Shown here piece after piece: positions 33,122 to 40,555 of a stretch of 56,168 nucleotides of DNA. This DNA comes from a virus, in the IMG/VR virus record IMGVR_UViG_3300050821_018768, positions 1 to 56,168 of that record; one strand, written 5' to 3'. Position 1 is the stretch's first letter, and every line of letters begins with the position of its first letter. The translations under genes were made by a program, and so were the position numbers. The notes under the pieces are model-generated. The model was not told the origin of the DNA. It did no database searches and was given only the letters and a program-made list of their open reading frames with translations.

Positions 33122-33664
33122 ATGGAGATCATTGAAGAAATCGAAAAATGGGTCGCAGAGCAGGTTGCGGCCCCGGAGTGGATTCTCCGAAACCCGCGGA
33201 TCGCCGACGGCATCACTTTGGCTCGGCGGGCGGTGGCGCGCCTCCGCGAGCTCGAAGGGGGCCATACGGCCGTTGGGCACGACTTCCGGTGGGCCCCTGA
33301 TCCTCGTGGTGAGGCTACTGCTCCGTCGACGATCGAGCGGTACCTCGAGCTGGCGCGGCGAGTCGAAGCGCTCGAGAACCCCGATACGACCCGTTGGGGC
33401 TCCTACGTCGAAGGCTACGTAAGGCCTCTGGCGCAACGGATCGAAGCGCTTGAGGCCCGCGAGGAAGCGCGGGCCGCGCCCGGGCCGCCGAGGAAGGTGC
33501 GTAGGCCGTGCGGGGCCTTCTGCAATCCCGACGAGGGGTTTCACACCGAGGGGTGCCGCTACCGGTACGAACCTATGCCGAAGGCGCAACCGACACGCCC
33601 CGGGGCCCGCGAATTCCGGTCGGACCTCGACGATGACATGCGCTATGAAAGCGGCGACGAATGA
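33122..33664 (+). CDS. Coiled-coil protein with C-terminal Cys motif, 180 aa
   Basis: A ribosome binding site (agagga) precedes the ATG. Helical segments at about 1-55 and 78-120 are rich in Glu/Arg/Leu, and a Cys motif (CGAFCNPDEGFHTEGC) near residue 132 could bind zinc. It is the first gene after the iterons, so it may take part in initiation. No family recognised. Confidence 0.75.
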   Translation: MEIIEEIEKWVAEQVAAPEWILRNPRIADGITLARRAVARLRELEGGHTAVGHDFRWAPDPRGEATAPSTIERYLELARRVEALENPDTTRWGSYVEGYVRPLAQRIEALEAREEARAAPGPPRKVRRPCGAFCNPDEGFHTEGCRYRYEPMPKAQPTRPGAREFRSDLDDDMRYESGDE

Positions 33665-33852
33665 CCACGCCCCTCGACCTCCGCACCGCCTACTTGCACT
33701 ACCGGACCCTCCTCGCTCGTGAGCAATGTCGGATCTGCGGTCGTACGCAAGATGTCGACGTGCACTTGCCGCCGAGTGACTTAGGGGCTCCGGCGGAGCT
33801 CCGAGTGCGGTGCCCGGAGCACGTCAACAGCCCGATGCCGAAGGCGCCTTGA
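33661..33852 (+). CDS. Zinc-binding protein, 63 aa
   Basis: CRIC, an HLPP segment and CPEH form a possible Cys/His zinc site in a short, HNH-like or ribbon-like protein. No catalytic HNH residues are complete. The start overlaps the previous stop (ATGA). Confidence 0.7.
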   Translation: MTTPLDLRTAYLHYRTLLAREQCRICGRTQDVDVHLPPSDLGAPAELRVRCPEHVNSPMPKAP

Positions 33853-33930
33853 CGCCCCGCCCGTCTCAAAGTAGTCTCAATTCCAGACGCTCGACGTTCC
33901 TTTCCCCGGGAGACTTCGGCGGCTCGCTCG

Positions 33931-33971
33931 ACACCCCCCACGCCTCGCCGCCTGGGGGGTGTTGCTTTTTC
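33931..33971 (+). terminator. Rho-independent terminator
   Basis: A perfect 10-base stem (acacccccca with tggggggtgt at 33953-33962) is followed within four bases by five T (33966-33970). It ends the methyltransferase-helicase transcript. Confidence 0.8.
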
Positions 33972-33983
33972 ATCCGCCAAGCC

Positions 33984-34011
33984 TTGCGCAGCCATAACCG
34001 GGCGGTACCAT
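33984..34011 (+). promoter_or_regulatory. Candidate promoter TTGCGC-N16-TACCAT
   Basis: The boxes lie directly after the terminator. A start about seven bases after the -10 would fall on or next to the ATG at 34020, so the first frame might be leaderless. Confidence 0.4.
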
Positions 34012-34019
34012 AAACCCCG

Positions 34020-34076
34020 ATGCATCGTTGGGGTTGGGTTCTCATCGTGGCCCGTTGGTTCGGTTGGCGCCCCTGA
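34020..34076 (+). CDS. Trp-rich 18-codon leader peptide
   Basis: The frame encodes 18 residues with four Trp (RWGWVLIVARWFGWRP). Its TGA overlaps the next ATG (TGATG), so it could set translation of that gene. It may be a regulatory leader or a membrane-active micropeptide. Evidence is the overlap, position behind a promoter and composition only. Confidence 0.4.
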   Translation: MHRWGWVLIVARWFGWRP

Positions 34077-34309
34077 TGCGCGGGTTGACCGCCCTCGAAG
34101 CCGAGGTGTTGGCCCTCGCGGCGTCGCCCCCGACGATTCGGGTCATCGCCGACCGCGACCAACGGGTTGCCGCGGAGGCCCTCGTAGCCGCCGGACGTGC
34201 CTACTTCGTGCCGGCCCCCGAATATGGGGCGAACGCCCGGCGGTTGTTTCCAACCGCCGAGGGGCGGGTGGCGCTCATGATCCACCGGTTCCTTCGGGTT
34301 GGGGCCTAG
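34076..34309 (+). CDS. Small winged-helix-like protein, 77 aa
   Basis: The pattern LTALEAEVLALAASPPTIRVIADRD, with later YGANARRLFPTAEGRVAL, resembles a winged-helix domain in which PTAEGRVAL follows the wing. It may be a transcription regulator. Start chosen by TGATG overlap. Confidence 0.6.
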   Translation: MRGLTALEAEVLALAASPPTIRVIADRDQRVAAEALVAAGRAYFVPAPEYGANARRLFPTAEGRVALMIHRFLRVGA

Positions 34310-34399
34310 GTGGTCGAACACCCCGGGGCCCTCTTCGTGTTGATCTTGACGATTGCCGTTTGGGTCGCTGTCATGGCGATCCCCACCGAGAAAGACTGA
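34310..34399 (+). CDS. Membrane microprotein, 29 aa
   Basis: GTG directly follows the preceding TAG. Residues 7-24 are a single hydrophobic helix followed by a charged end (PTEKD). Support is position and topology. Confidence 0.4.
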   Translation: MVEHPGALFVLILTIAVWVAVMAIPTEKD

Positions 34400-34406
34400 G
34401 GGCCCC

Positions 34407-34682
34407 ATGGGTGATACCGACCAGACGAAGAAAAAGCCCGAGCCGGTCATCCCGATCGGCCCCATCACCGCCTGCATTGCGGCGGCGCAGCATCGGCTTT
34501 CGGTGAGTAAGTGCGGTCGGTCGGTCGAGAAGGAATTTATCTTCACCGACGCCGACTACGCGGTGGGGGCTTACGACCGGGAGGTGCGGAACATCCCCCC
34601 GACGGCGTTGGCCGCATGCCCTGACTGCATCAAGGTGCGGCGTCGTGAGGTTGAAGAGGATTCGACCAGCCGTGCAAAATAG
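34407..34682 (+). CDS. Small protein with CPDC pair, 91 aa
   Basis: The product has a disordered charged N-terminus and a helical middle with two cysteines. A CPDC pair near residue 75 and a basic tail (KVRRREVEED) follow. A zinc site using CxxC and the earlier cysteines is possible. Its 3' end overlaps the next gene by 38 bases. Confidence 0.65.
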   Translation: MGDTDQTKKKPEPVIPIGPITACIAAAQHRLSVSKCGRSVEKEFIFTDADYAVGAYDREVRNIPPTALAACPDCIKVRRREVEEDSTSRAK

Positions 34683-35166
34683 TTGGTGGCTCGCCGGCCT
34701 GGGGCTGTTGATGGTAGGGTGCATGCCCGCAGCCCCGGCCACCGCCTACCGGGTTTGCTTCTCCTCGAATTTTACCCCCGCCGAGATCGAAGCAGGGCTT
34801 GGGGCCATCGACGATTGGGTTTGGAACATCCCGGAGCTTCGGTTGGTGCCGATCGTCAGCGGTGAATGCCCCCTCGAGAACGCTGGAGGCCCGGTCATCG
34901 ACGTAGCCCCTGGCGCCCTCAACGAAGGCACCGGCGGTCTGACCTACTACTACCGGAACTACGACCGGGAGTTTGCCGTCGTGACGGTCGACACGTGGCT
35001 TGAGGGGCAACCCGGGTTCACGTTGCAACAGGTGTTCGCTCACGAGTTCGGGCATGGCATGGGGTTGGCGCACACCGGGCCCGGCACGATCATGTGCTGG
35101 TCGACCGCGTGTCAATCGCCGGGGGTTACCGTCGGGGATGTGGCGCAGTGGCGGTCGATTCGTTGA
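34645..35166 (+). CDS. Metzincin-type metalloprotease lipoprotein
   Basis: The 173-residue product starts at a GTG that supplies the basic n-region (MRLKRIR), a hydrophobic stretch and lipobox LMVGC (Cys26). The zinc motif HEFGHGMGLAH (133-143) is the full HExxHxxGxxH of metzincins, followed by a possible Met-turn (TIMCW). It should be a lipid-anchored, zinc-dependent endopeptidase in the periplasm or on the surface. Substrates could be host surface or competing-phage proteins. A later GTG (34672) would shorten the signal sequence. It is unusual in a replication region and may be a lysogenic-conversion gene. Confidence 0.85.
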   Translation: MRLKRIRPAVQNSWWLAGLGLLMVGCMPAAPATAYRVCFSSNFTPAEIEAGLGAIDDWVWNIPELRLVPIVSGECPLENAGGPVIDVAPGALNEGTGGLTYYYRNYDREFAVVTVDTWLEGQPGFTLQQVFAHEFGHGMGLAHTGPGTIMCWSTACQSPGVTVGDVAQWRSIR

Positions 35167-35184
35167 GGCGTTGCGTTTTTCTAC

Positions 35185-35213
35185 TTGCGCCCGCTAGGGC
35201 GATGGTTTAGCTT
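35185..35213 (+). promoter_or_regulatory. Candidate promoter TTGCGC-N17-TAGCTT
   Basis: The same boxes and spacing as at 30560-30588. The leader to the next gene is about 100 bases and contains a pair of cgccgaa-like repeats but no gene. A ribosome binding site (cggagg) precedes the ATG. Confidence 0.5.
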
Positions 35214-35313
35214 CACATCTCACCGGCGGGGATGGAACCCCGCACGAAGGCCGCCGAACACGCCGCCTTCGTTTCTTTGAGCGAGCCACCGAAAAGTCAC
35301 CGGAGGAATCGAG

Positions 35314-35466
35314 ATGCCGAAGGATAAGGCGAAGTTCGTTCAGATCATGGCCGACGACGGGAGCTTGTTTGCTCTCGACGAGCATGGGGGCGTCTGGGAG
35401 TTCGATGGAGAGGAAGATCGGTGGGTTCGGTTGAGTGCCGACCGCGTCGATAACGGGGATAACTGA
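35314..35466 (+). CDS. Small acidic protein, 50 aa
   Basis: The start has a strong site (cggagg). The product is a short beta-rich, acidic protein (DDGSLFALDEHGGVWEFDGEED, split over two strands). Phages often encode such proteins at this position. TGATG overlap with the next gene. Confidence 0.7.
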   Translation: MPKDKAKFVQIMADDGSLFALDEHGGVWEFDGEEDRWVRLSADRVDNGDN

Positions 35467-35753
35467 TGGCGAAGCATCCTAAGGGATGGGGGTCCCCGAA
35501 ACGCCGGGCGCCTAAGTCGATGCCGATCAAGCTTGAACACAAAGAGGGCACGTGGGCCTCCGTCGACGGCCACCTCGTTCGCGAGGAGTGGCAAATCTTC
35601 AACGCGGGCGAGATCCACATCTTCTATACCGAAGCCGAGGCAAAATTGTTCCACGAGCTTCGATCTTGTACATGGCCGGGTCGTGAGGGCGGGGTAATCC
35701 ACATCGAGATCCGTCACGTGATTCGACACCTCCGCAACTCGGAGAAGGCCTAA
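35466..35753 (+). CDS. Hypothetical protein, 95 aa
   Basis: A basic N-terminus (KHPKGWGSPKRRAPKS) leads into a beta-rich domain with several His (HIEIRHVIRHL). No motif recognised. TAATG overlap links it to the Sak4-like gene, so it may be a cofactor in recombination. Confidence 0.7.
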   Translation: MAKHPKGWGSPKRRAPKSMPIKLEHKEGTWASVDGHLVREEWQIFNAGEIHIFYTEAEAKLFHELRSCTWPGREGGVIHIEIRHVIRHLRNSEKA

Positions 35754-36547
35754 TGCCCGTCTCCGCCACCGCCCTCGAATTCGACACGCATCTCCGGATG
35801 CTTCTCATGTCCCCTCCGAAGGTCGGCAAATCGACCCACGTCATCTCCACGAGCCCGGGCCCCGTGCGGGTTCTGCTCTGCGAATCCGATACGGCCCTCC
35901 GGGGGGCCCAACGGGAATCGAAAAACTTCGACTTCGAGCGCATCACCGGATGGGATTCGATGATGAAAGCCGTCGTCGAGGCAAAGCGTGATGCCAAGGC
36001 CGGCACCATCAAAACCGTGGTGGTCGATCCCATCACCACCTTCGCCGATCGGCTCCTCGCTGAGTGCGTGCACGCGACCCTCACCAAAGAGGGGAACGAA
36101 GATGGCCGCAAGGCCCATCCCGAGTTCACCAAGCGCATCGTGCACCTCGTTGACCTCCTCATGACGATTCCGGCCCATCTCGTCGTGATCGCCCACCACA
36201 TGGAGACCGGCGGTGACGACGATGGGAAGAAGCTCGGCATGGGGTTGGTGCCGCTCATGCCCAACACCGCCTCGCGCACGAAGCTCGGCGCGATGTTCTA
36301 CGACGTCGTGTGGATGGACATCGCCAAGGCGGGCCAGCCCGAGTATCGAGGCCGCACCTTTGTCACCGGCCCCGATGGTTGTTGGGGCCCGGGCTGTCGC
36401 TCCCTGGCGGTCAACGACAAGCTACCGGCCCACATCGGGGAATTCATCAAGGCGATGAAGACGGATGCGCCGAAGGCCAAGACGAATGGGGCCGCGGTCA
36501 CCTCGAAACCGGCGGTGAAGCCACAACCGCAACAGGTGCGTCGATAA
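35753..36547 (+). CDS. Sak4-like RecA-fold ATPase
   Basis: The 264-residue product has Walker A PPKVGKST near residue 21, a Walker B strand TVVVDPITTF near residue 85, and the strand order of the phage Sak4 family, which binds single-stranded DNA and promotes annealing or pairing in phage recombination. A helical middle contains an IAHHM strand, and the C-terminus is a Lys/Pro/Gln tail. Partners would be the SSB-like protein at 38092 and the Cas4-like nuclease. Length is typical. Confidence 0.85.
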   Translation: MPVSATALEFDTHLRMLLMSPPKVGKSTHVISTSPGPVRVLLCESDTALRGAQRESKNFDFERITGWDSMMKAVVEAKRDAKAGTIKTVVVDPITTFADRLLAECVHATLTKEGNEDGRKAHPEFTKRIVHLVDLLMTIPAHLVVIAHHMETGGDDDGKKLGMGLVPLMPNTASRTKLGAMFYDVVWMDIAKAGQPEYRGRTFVTGPDGCWGPGCRSLAVNDKLPAHIGEFIKAMKTDAPKAKTNGAAVTSKPAVKPQPQQVRR

Positions 36548-36855
36548 TGGCGATCAAAACAGATGGGCGCCGGGGTTACCCTCCGTCGATCATGACCCAA
36601 CGCAAGCTCGCCGGCGGCTACATCCGCGGCTATCTCTCCGGCGAGGGGGATCCTACCGATCTTCTCTGGCGTATGACCGCCCTCATCGACGCAGCACAAA
36701 ACACCCCGCCGCTCGGTGGGGCCGACGGGAGCCTCGATGAACCTCAATGGACCGCCCTCCGAGATTTCCGAGACGCCGTAGTCAACGTCGAGTTGAAAAC
36801 GCGCGGGGTGCTCGACGCGCTCGGCCTCGACGAGGAAGGGAACACCCGCCGATGA
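36547..36855 (+). CDS. Hypothetical protein, 102 aa
   Basis: The product is helical after a basic start (KTDGRRGYPPSIMTQRKLAGGY). No known motif. TAATG and ATGA overlaps tie it to the recombination ATPase and the first mini P-loop gene. Confidence 0.7.
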   Translation: MAIKTDGRRGYPPSIMTQRKLAGGYIRGYLSGEGDPTDLLWRMTALIDAAQNTPPLGGADGSLDEPQWTALRDFRDAVVNVELKTRGVLDALGLDEEGNTRR

Positions 36856-37046
36856 AGATCATCATCGAGGGCAAACAAGGCGAGGGTAAAAGCCGCCTCG
36901 CTTCTCACGTCGCGGCGACGCTCATCGACATGGGATTCTCGGTGGATCTCTACGATGGGGAACTAACGGAAGGATCCGTTCCGGCAAAGTCGGGGCCGGC
37001 CATCAACGAGAAGTTCGCCCGAATCTTCGTGAGGCAAACGAAATGA
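36852..37046 (+). CDS. Mini P-loop protein A, 64 aa
   Basis: The product begins with a strand and perfect Walker A (MKIIIEGKQGEGKSRLA) and ends 50 residues later, with no Walker B or sensor motif. It looks like only the first beta-alpha-beta of a P-loop NTPase. A close relative lies at 37721. It may work as a partial fold, as a subunit, or be a decayed copy. Confidence 0.7.
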   Translation: MKIIIEGKQGEGKSRLASHVAATLIDMGFSVDLYDGELTEGSVPAKSGPAINEKFARIFVRQTK

Positions 37047-37438
37047 GCCTCGTCGGAACAGTCGACCAAGCCGAAGAGAAGGCCCGCGAAAAAGGCCTCG
37101 TATGCGTCATGCCGAAGCCGAACGAACTCTTTATCGACATCGACAGCGAACTCGCGTACGAAACCTTTCAAGCGGGCTACGCCCTCCTCCGAGAGGGAGG
37201 CCAGCAGGTCGAGATCGTGCGCGAGACCCCATCGCCCTCGGGTAAGCCGTGGCGCAAACACATCGTCATCGACCTTCGCCGGCCGGTGAAATCGGAGATC
37301 GAGCGTATCGCCCTCCAAGCGATCCTCGGTTCCGATCTGAAACGCGAGGCCCTCTCGTGGCTCCATCTCCAATCGGGAACGACGGATGTGAGCCGGTTCT
37401 TTGAGAAACCCCAACCCGTCGAATTCGAGCCCTTCTGA
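37043..37438 (+). CDS. Conserved phage protein, possible mini AEP primase-like fold, 131 aa
   Basis: The motif order is LFIDID (a DxD pair, residues about 30-34), then SPSGKPWRKH with hydrophobic IVIDL after it, then IERIALQAILGSDLKREAL. DxD followed by S-G-x-H and another acidic strand is the order of archaeo-eukaryotic-type primases, although the protein is much shorter than usual. Position in the replication module fits. I recall similar uncharacterised phage proteins. The primase reading is speculative. Confidence 0.6.
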   Translation: MSLVGTVDQAEEKAREKGLVCVMPKPNELFIDIDSELAYETFQAGYALLREGGQQVEIVRETPSPSGKPWRKHIVIDLRRPVKSEIERIALQAILGSDLKREALSWLHLQSGTTDVSRFFEKPQPVEFEPF

Positions 37439-37695
37439 TGAATCGCTGGCAACACTTCTACGATCTCGCCGCCGCCCAGCTCGCGGTCACCTACGCCCAA
37501 ACCCGCAACTTCGACGTCGCCGAGAAAATCGCGGCGGCGAAGCGGATGGCGGCCGATGCGAAGGCCTTCGCGGATGCTTTCAAGGCGACGGAGGAAGCGG
37601 CATTCGATCCGGAAGCTGCCGAACGTGAGGCGACCGCAAGGCTTCGAGCCCAACTCGAGCTTCGCCCCGACCCAACGTTGACCGTCGACGACTAA
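37438..37695 (+). CDS. Helical Ala-rich protein, 85 aa
   Basis: Nearly the whole product is an Ala/Lys/Glu-rich helix suggesting a coiled coil, ending with a DPTLTVDD tail. TGATG overlap at its start. Function unknown. Confidence 0.65.
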   Translation: MNRWQHFYDLAAAQLAVTYAQTRNFDVAEKIAAAKRMAADAKAFADAFKATEEAAFDPEAAEREATARLRAQLELRPDPTLTVDD

Positions 37696-37720
37696 ACCTC
37701 CTAAAACCACCGAGTACAAT

Positions 37721-38014
37721 ATGAAGATCACTATCGAAGGTAAGCAAGGCGAAGGTAAAACGAGCATGGCCCGGTTCATCGCCGAGGCCGCGTCGAAAAT
37801 CGGGTATCAAGTCGAAGTGACCGATACCGATGGGGATATCGAGTCGTTCTCGGCGGGGCCACGCACTGAGAGTTGGGTGCCCCGACGCGGTGACCATGGG
37901 CGGGGCGAGGCGGCTGCGCTTTGCATCGTCGTTGGCCCCGCCGCCCCCCGCGCGGGGGTGTTATCAACTACGATCACGGGCTCGTCCGACGATATCGTCG
38001 ATCTCAACCCCTAA
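37721..38014 (+). CDS. Mini P-loop protein B, 97 aa
   Basis: The start (MKITIEGKQGEGKTSMA) is almost identical to mini P-loop protein A, and the following 30 residues also align. After that the product continues into a low-complexity, Arg/Gly/Pro-rich region and a short polar tail that do not look like a conserved domain. No Walker B is evident. Confidence 0.65.
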   Translation: MKITIEGKQGEGKTSMARFIAEAASKIGYQVEVTDTDGDIESFSAGPRTESWVPRRGDHGRGEAAALCIVVGPAAPRAGVLSTTITGSSDDIVDLNP

Positions 38015-38091
38015 AAACTTTGGCGAGATGCTTCGGCCATCGCCAGAGCTACTGCAACGCATCCATCATCAGGAACACACACCAAACACCA
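38015..38091. other. Short non-coding spacer
   Basis: It contains the repeats tggcgagatgcttcggccatcgcca arms (ggcga and tcgcc) as a small stem and an AC-rich stretch just before the next ATG. No clear promoter. Confidence 0.3.
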
Positions 38092-38697
38092 ATGACCCAG
38101 ACTCAGAACCACCAGAACAGCGGCGGCACCTACGCGGGCGCCAACTTCGAGCCCATGTCCTACGACGTCGAGGAGATCCAACCGGACGCCTACGACGGCG
38201 AGTACGAGGCGACGATTGAAAAGGTCGCCTTTAAGGGCACGAAGAGTAAGAACCAGCCGATGATCGAGCTCACGTGGAAACTCACGGGCACCGAGGACGA
38301 CTCGGAGAACTGCCAAAAGAGCATCGGCGCCCAGGTCCGCGACTGGATCGTTCTCGCGAACGACCGGTCGGGGAACCGCGGCAAGGTCAAGCTCCGCGTC
38401 CTCCGGGACACTTTGGGGCTCGACCCCGACGTGCTCCCGACCCAGATTAGCTCATTCGACGACCTCGCGGAGCTCGGTAACGCGCTCAAGGGCCAGTCGA
38501 TGAAGGTCTGGATCTCGACCAACACGGACCCCGACGGCAACGTCCGGACGAACATCAACTACGCGGCCCCGCGCGGCGCGTCGACGATGGCTCCGATGGG
38601 CGACGAAGAGGCCGAGGTCGAGGAGACGAAGCCGGCAACGAAGGCTGCGGGGAAGAAACCCGCGCCGGCGAAGGCCGTCAAGGGGGCCCGCCGCTAA
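38092..38697 (+). CDS. DUF669-like single-stranded-DNA-binding protein candidate
   Basis: The 201-residue product has the DUF669 pattern: a polar N-terminus, YDGEYEATIEKVAFKGTKSKNQPMIEL as two strands with the typical GEYEA and K..GKPMI-like residues, a helical WIVLAN region and VKVWISTNTDPDGNVRTNINY strands. A Lys/Ala/Pro-rich acidic-basic tail ends it. The family occurs next to recombination ATPases and helicases in phages and is thought to act on single-stranded DNA. Context supports this. Confidence 0.75.
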   Translation: MTQTQNHQNSGGTYAGANFEPMSYDVEEIQPDAYDGEYEATIEKVAFKGTKSKNQPMIELTWKLTGTEDDSENCQKSIGAQVRDWIVLANDRSGNRGKVKLRVLRDTLGLDPDVLPTQISSFDDLAELGNALKGQSMKVWISTNTDPDGNVRTNINYAAPRGASTMAPMGDEEAEVEETKPATKAAGKKPAPAKAVKGARR

Positions 38698-38929
38698 ATC
38701 CGCATTCGGCTCGACAGGTACTGCGGCGAGGGTTTACCGGGTCTTTCCTACTTTCACCCGGAGAGAGATCGCTGTAGCCGCCATCGGGCCGAGGCCAAGC
38801 CTGTTCCTCCCTCCAGGCGCGAATGAGGGAGGCCCCTTCGGGGGTTTGGGATCTGGGTTTGAAGGCCCGGCGCCGCGTTCGACTCCGGCGGATCCCTCCG
38901 ACGATTGCGCTTTCAACCAAGGAATTTCT
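38698..38929. other. Intergenic region with weak terminator
   Basis: No gene fits. Two adjacent stems occur: cctccc (38806-38811) with gggagg (38827-38832), and cccc-ttcg-gggg (38833-38844) followed by only three T. Together they may be a weak terminator for the upstream transcript. A separate start for the next gene is likely but no convincing promoter pair was found. Confidence 0.45.
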
Positions 38930-39400
38930 ATGCCCAAAGGATTCGGATCGCTCACCCCCGAACGTCGCCGCGAGATTTCATCCGCCGGCGGTAAAGCCGC
39001 CCACGCCGCGGGTACGGCCCATCGCTTCTCGAGCCAAGAGGCGAAGGCCGCCGGGCGGATTGGTGGGTTGAAAGCGCGCAAGCGGCAGTTGGCGCTCGAT
39101 GCTTTGGCGACGCCGCCGGCATCGGCCGAAGAGGACGGGCACTCGACGCCCGGGGGCCCCCCTTGGGGTACTGCCACCGAGCCGCCGCCGGTGACTCACG
39201 TGGACCCATCGACGCATCCCGTGCATGGGCGGTGGCTGGAAGAACCCGGGTGTTACGAAGATGGAACACTCGAACGGGTGACCGAGCCGCCGCCTCCAGC
39301 CGCTCCGACGGAGCCCGCGCCGGCCCCTGCCGATCCGCAAGCGGCCCTCGATGCCGCCGAGATCCAACGCGTCTACGATGAGGCGATGGCGCGCTTATGA
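38930..39400 (+). CDS. KGG-repeat protein with Pro-rich tail, 156 aa
   Basis: Residues of about 10-50 hold KGG/GsiB-type repeats: SSAGGKAAHAAGTAHRF and AKAAGRIGGLKARK. These basic, flexible repeats are found in stress proteins and in many phage proteins and may contact nucleic acid. The remaining two thirds are Pro/Ala/Glu-rich and probably disordered, with a WLEEPGCYEDG segment. ATGA overlap with the HD gene. Confidence 0.75.
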   Translation: MPKGFGSLTPERRREISSAGGKAAHAAGTAHRFSSQEAKAAGRIGGLKARKRQLALDALATPPASAEEDGHSTPGGPPWGTATEPPPVTHVDPSTHPVHGRWLEEPGCYEDGTLERVTEPPPPAAPTEPAPAPADPQAALDAAEIQRVYDEAMARL

Positions 39401-40005
39401 GAACGGATACGCTCGTTGGGATTCAAGATGATCGCCCGACACCGCCGGTGCCCTACCCGGCCGCGCGGGGCCAATCTCGGCGCGGCGACCGCATCGTCAC
39501 GGCCTCCGGGGTTGCCTTCTGGCCGCTCGATCCACTGCCCGCCGAGATTCGGTTGAGTGATATCGCATCGGCCCTCTCGAAGTTGTGCCGCTTCGGGGGC
39601 CACATCGAAGGCGATGTTGCCTACTCCGTCGCGCAGCACTCGGTGTTGGTGGCTCTCTCGTTGCCGCAACACCTTCGAACGCAGGGGCTTCTCCACGATG
39701 CTGCCGAAGCCTATCTTGTCGACGTACCGAGGCCCATCAAGAAGTACCTCGTGAACTACGAGGTGATCGAGGCACGGCTCGCGGCGGCCATCGGGGATCG
39801 CTTCGGGTTGGAGCTCTGCGATCTTCCACCCGAGGTCAAGCTGGCAGACGAACGAGCGCTCATGACCGAAAAGCGGGACTTGCTCGTGCCGCCGCCATTC
39901 AAGTGGGGCAACGCCGAGCCGTGGAAAGCACGGATCCAACCGTGGTCACCGGGGGAGGCACGCAAGGCGTTTTTGGGGCTCGCCGGAAAGTTAGGGTTGC
40001 GGTGA
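39397..40005 (+). CDS. HD-domain phosphohydrolase (YfbR-like)
   Basis: The 202-residue product has YSVAQHSVLVA, LLHDAAEAYLVDVPRPIK with the HD pair, and ADERALMTE with the last metal ligand. This is the order of YfbR/HDDC2-type enzymes that dephosphorylate deoxynucleoside 5'-monophosphates. Phages use such enzymes to adjust the nucleotide pool. It fits beside the dNMP kinase and MazG-like genes further right. Confidence 0.85.
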   Translation: MRTDTLVGIQDDRPTPPVPYPAARGQSRRGDRIVTASGVAFWPLDPLPAEIRLSDIASALSKLCRFGGHIEGDVAYSVAQHSVLVALSLPQHLRTQGLLHDAAEAYLVDVPRPIKKYLVNYEVIEARLAAAIGDRFGLELCDLPPEVKLADERALMTEKRDLLVPPPFKWGNAEPWKARIQPWSPGEARKAFLGLAGKLGLR

Positions 40006-40130
40006 GCAACCGGATTTTCTACATCTGGCTTACGGTCGGGTGGATCCTCGCTTTCGGAGCGGTCGCCTTTGGCCAGATGAAGCCCGCGTCGGCGCCGTGC
40101 CCACCCCCGCGTGACGCCGGAGCGCCGTAG
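40002..40130 (+). CDS. Single-pass membrane protein, 42 aa
   Basis: GTG overlaps the HD gene stop (GTGA). One hydrophobic helix (about 5-24) precedes a short Pro-rich tail with a Cys. It might be an i-spanin-like or other small membrane factor; nothing decides. Confidence 0.55.
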   Translation: MSNRIFYIWLTVGWILAFGAVAFGQMKPASAPCPPPRDAGAP

Positions 40131-40328
40131 ATGGGCACGCGCAACGCGCAGCTCATTCGCTCATGTGAGAACGCTCGTCGGAGCTTCGAGTTCCTCAAGA
40201 GATGCGTCGAGGATTCGCAGGCGGAATGCCCCCATCCGCCGGATCGTGTGAAAGAGGTTGCGCCGTCCCATCGGACGGAAGGGGGCGCACCTCGGTTTTG
40301 CCTCGATTGCAGCAAGCCTCTCCCATGA
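40131..40328 (+). CDS. Small Cys-rich protein, 65 aa
   Basis: The ATG follows the preceding stop without a gap. Cysteines at residues near 12, 25, 33 and CLDC near the end may hold zinc. First of three adjacent zinc-ribbon genes directly upstream of the polymerase. Confidence 0.65.
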   Translation: MGTRNAQLIRSCENARRSFEFLKRCVEDSQAECPHPPDRVKEVAPSHRTEGGAPRFCLDCSKPLP

Positions 40329-40555
40329 GCGCATGCACTTGCCCCTTTACGCAGACCGAATGTAAAGCTTGCGTCGCCCAACAGAAATTAGAGAACGTCG
40401 AGCGAGAGGCCAAGCGAGGCTGGTTCCGCGCTCCGCCGCCGCCGCGCTGCGAAATCTGCGGCGCTCTTGCTCGGTGGGTGAGCTATAACCCGAGCCACTA
40501 CCGCTGCGCGACGTGCCCTCGCCGTGATCTGGTACCGTCGCTACCGGAAATCTGA
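40325..40555 (+). CDS. Zinc-ribbon protein, 76 aa
   Basis: It contains CTCPFTQTECKAC at the N-terminus, then CEIC and CATC, giving at least two possible zinc sites. Coupled by ATGA and TGATG overlaps. Confidence 0.7.
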   Translation: MSACTCPFTQTECKACVAQQKLENVEREAKRGWFRAPPPPRCEICGALARWVSYNPSHYRCATCPRRDLVPSLPEI

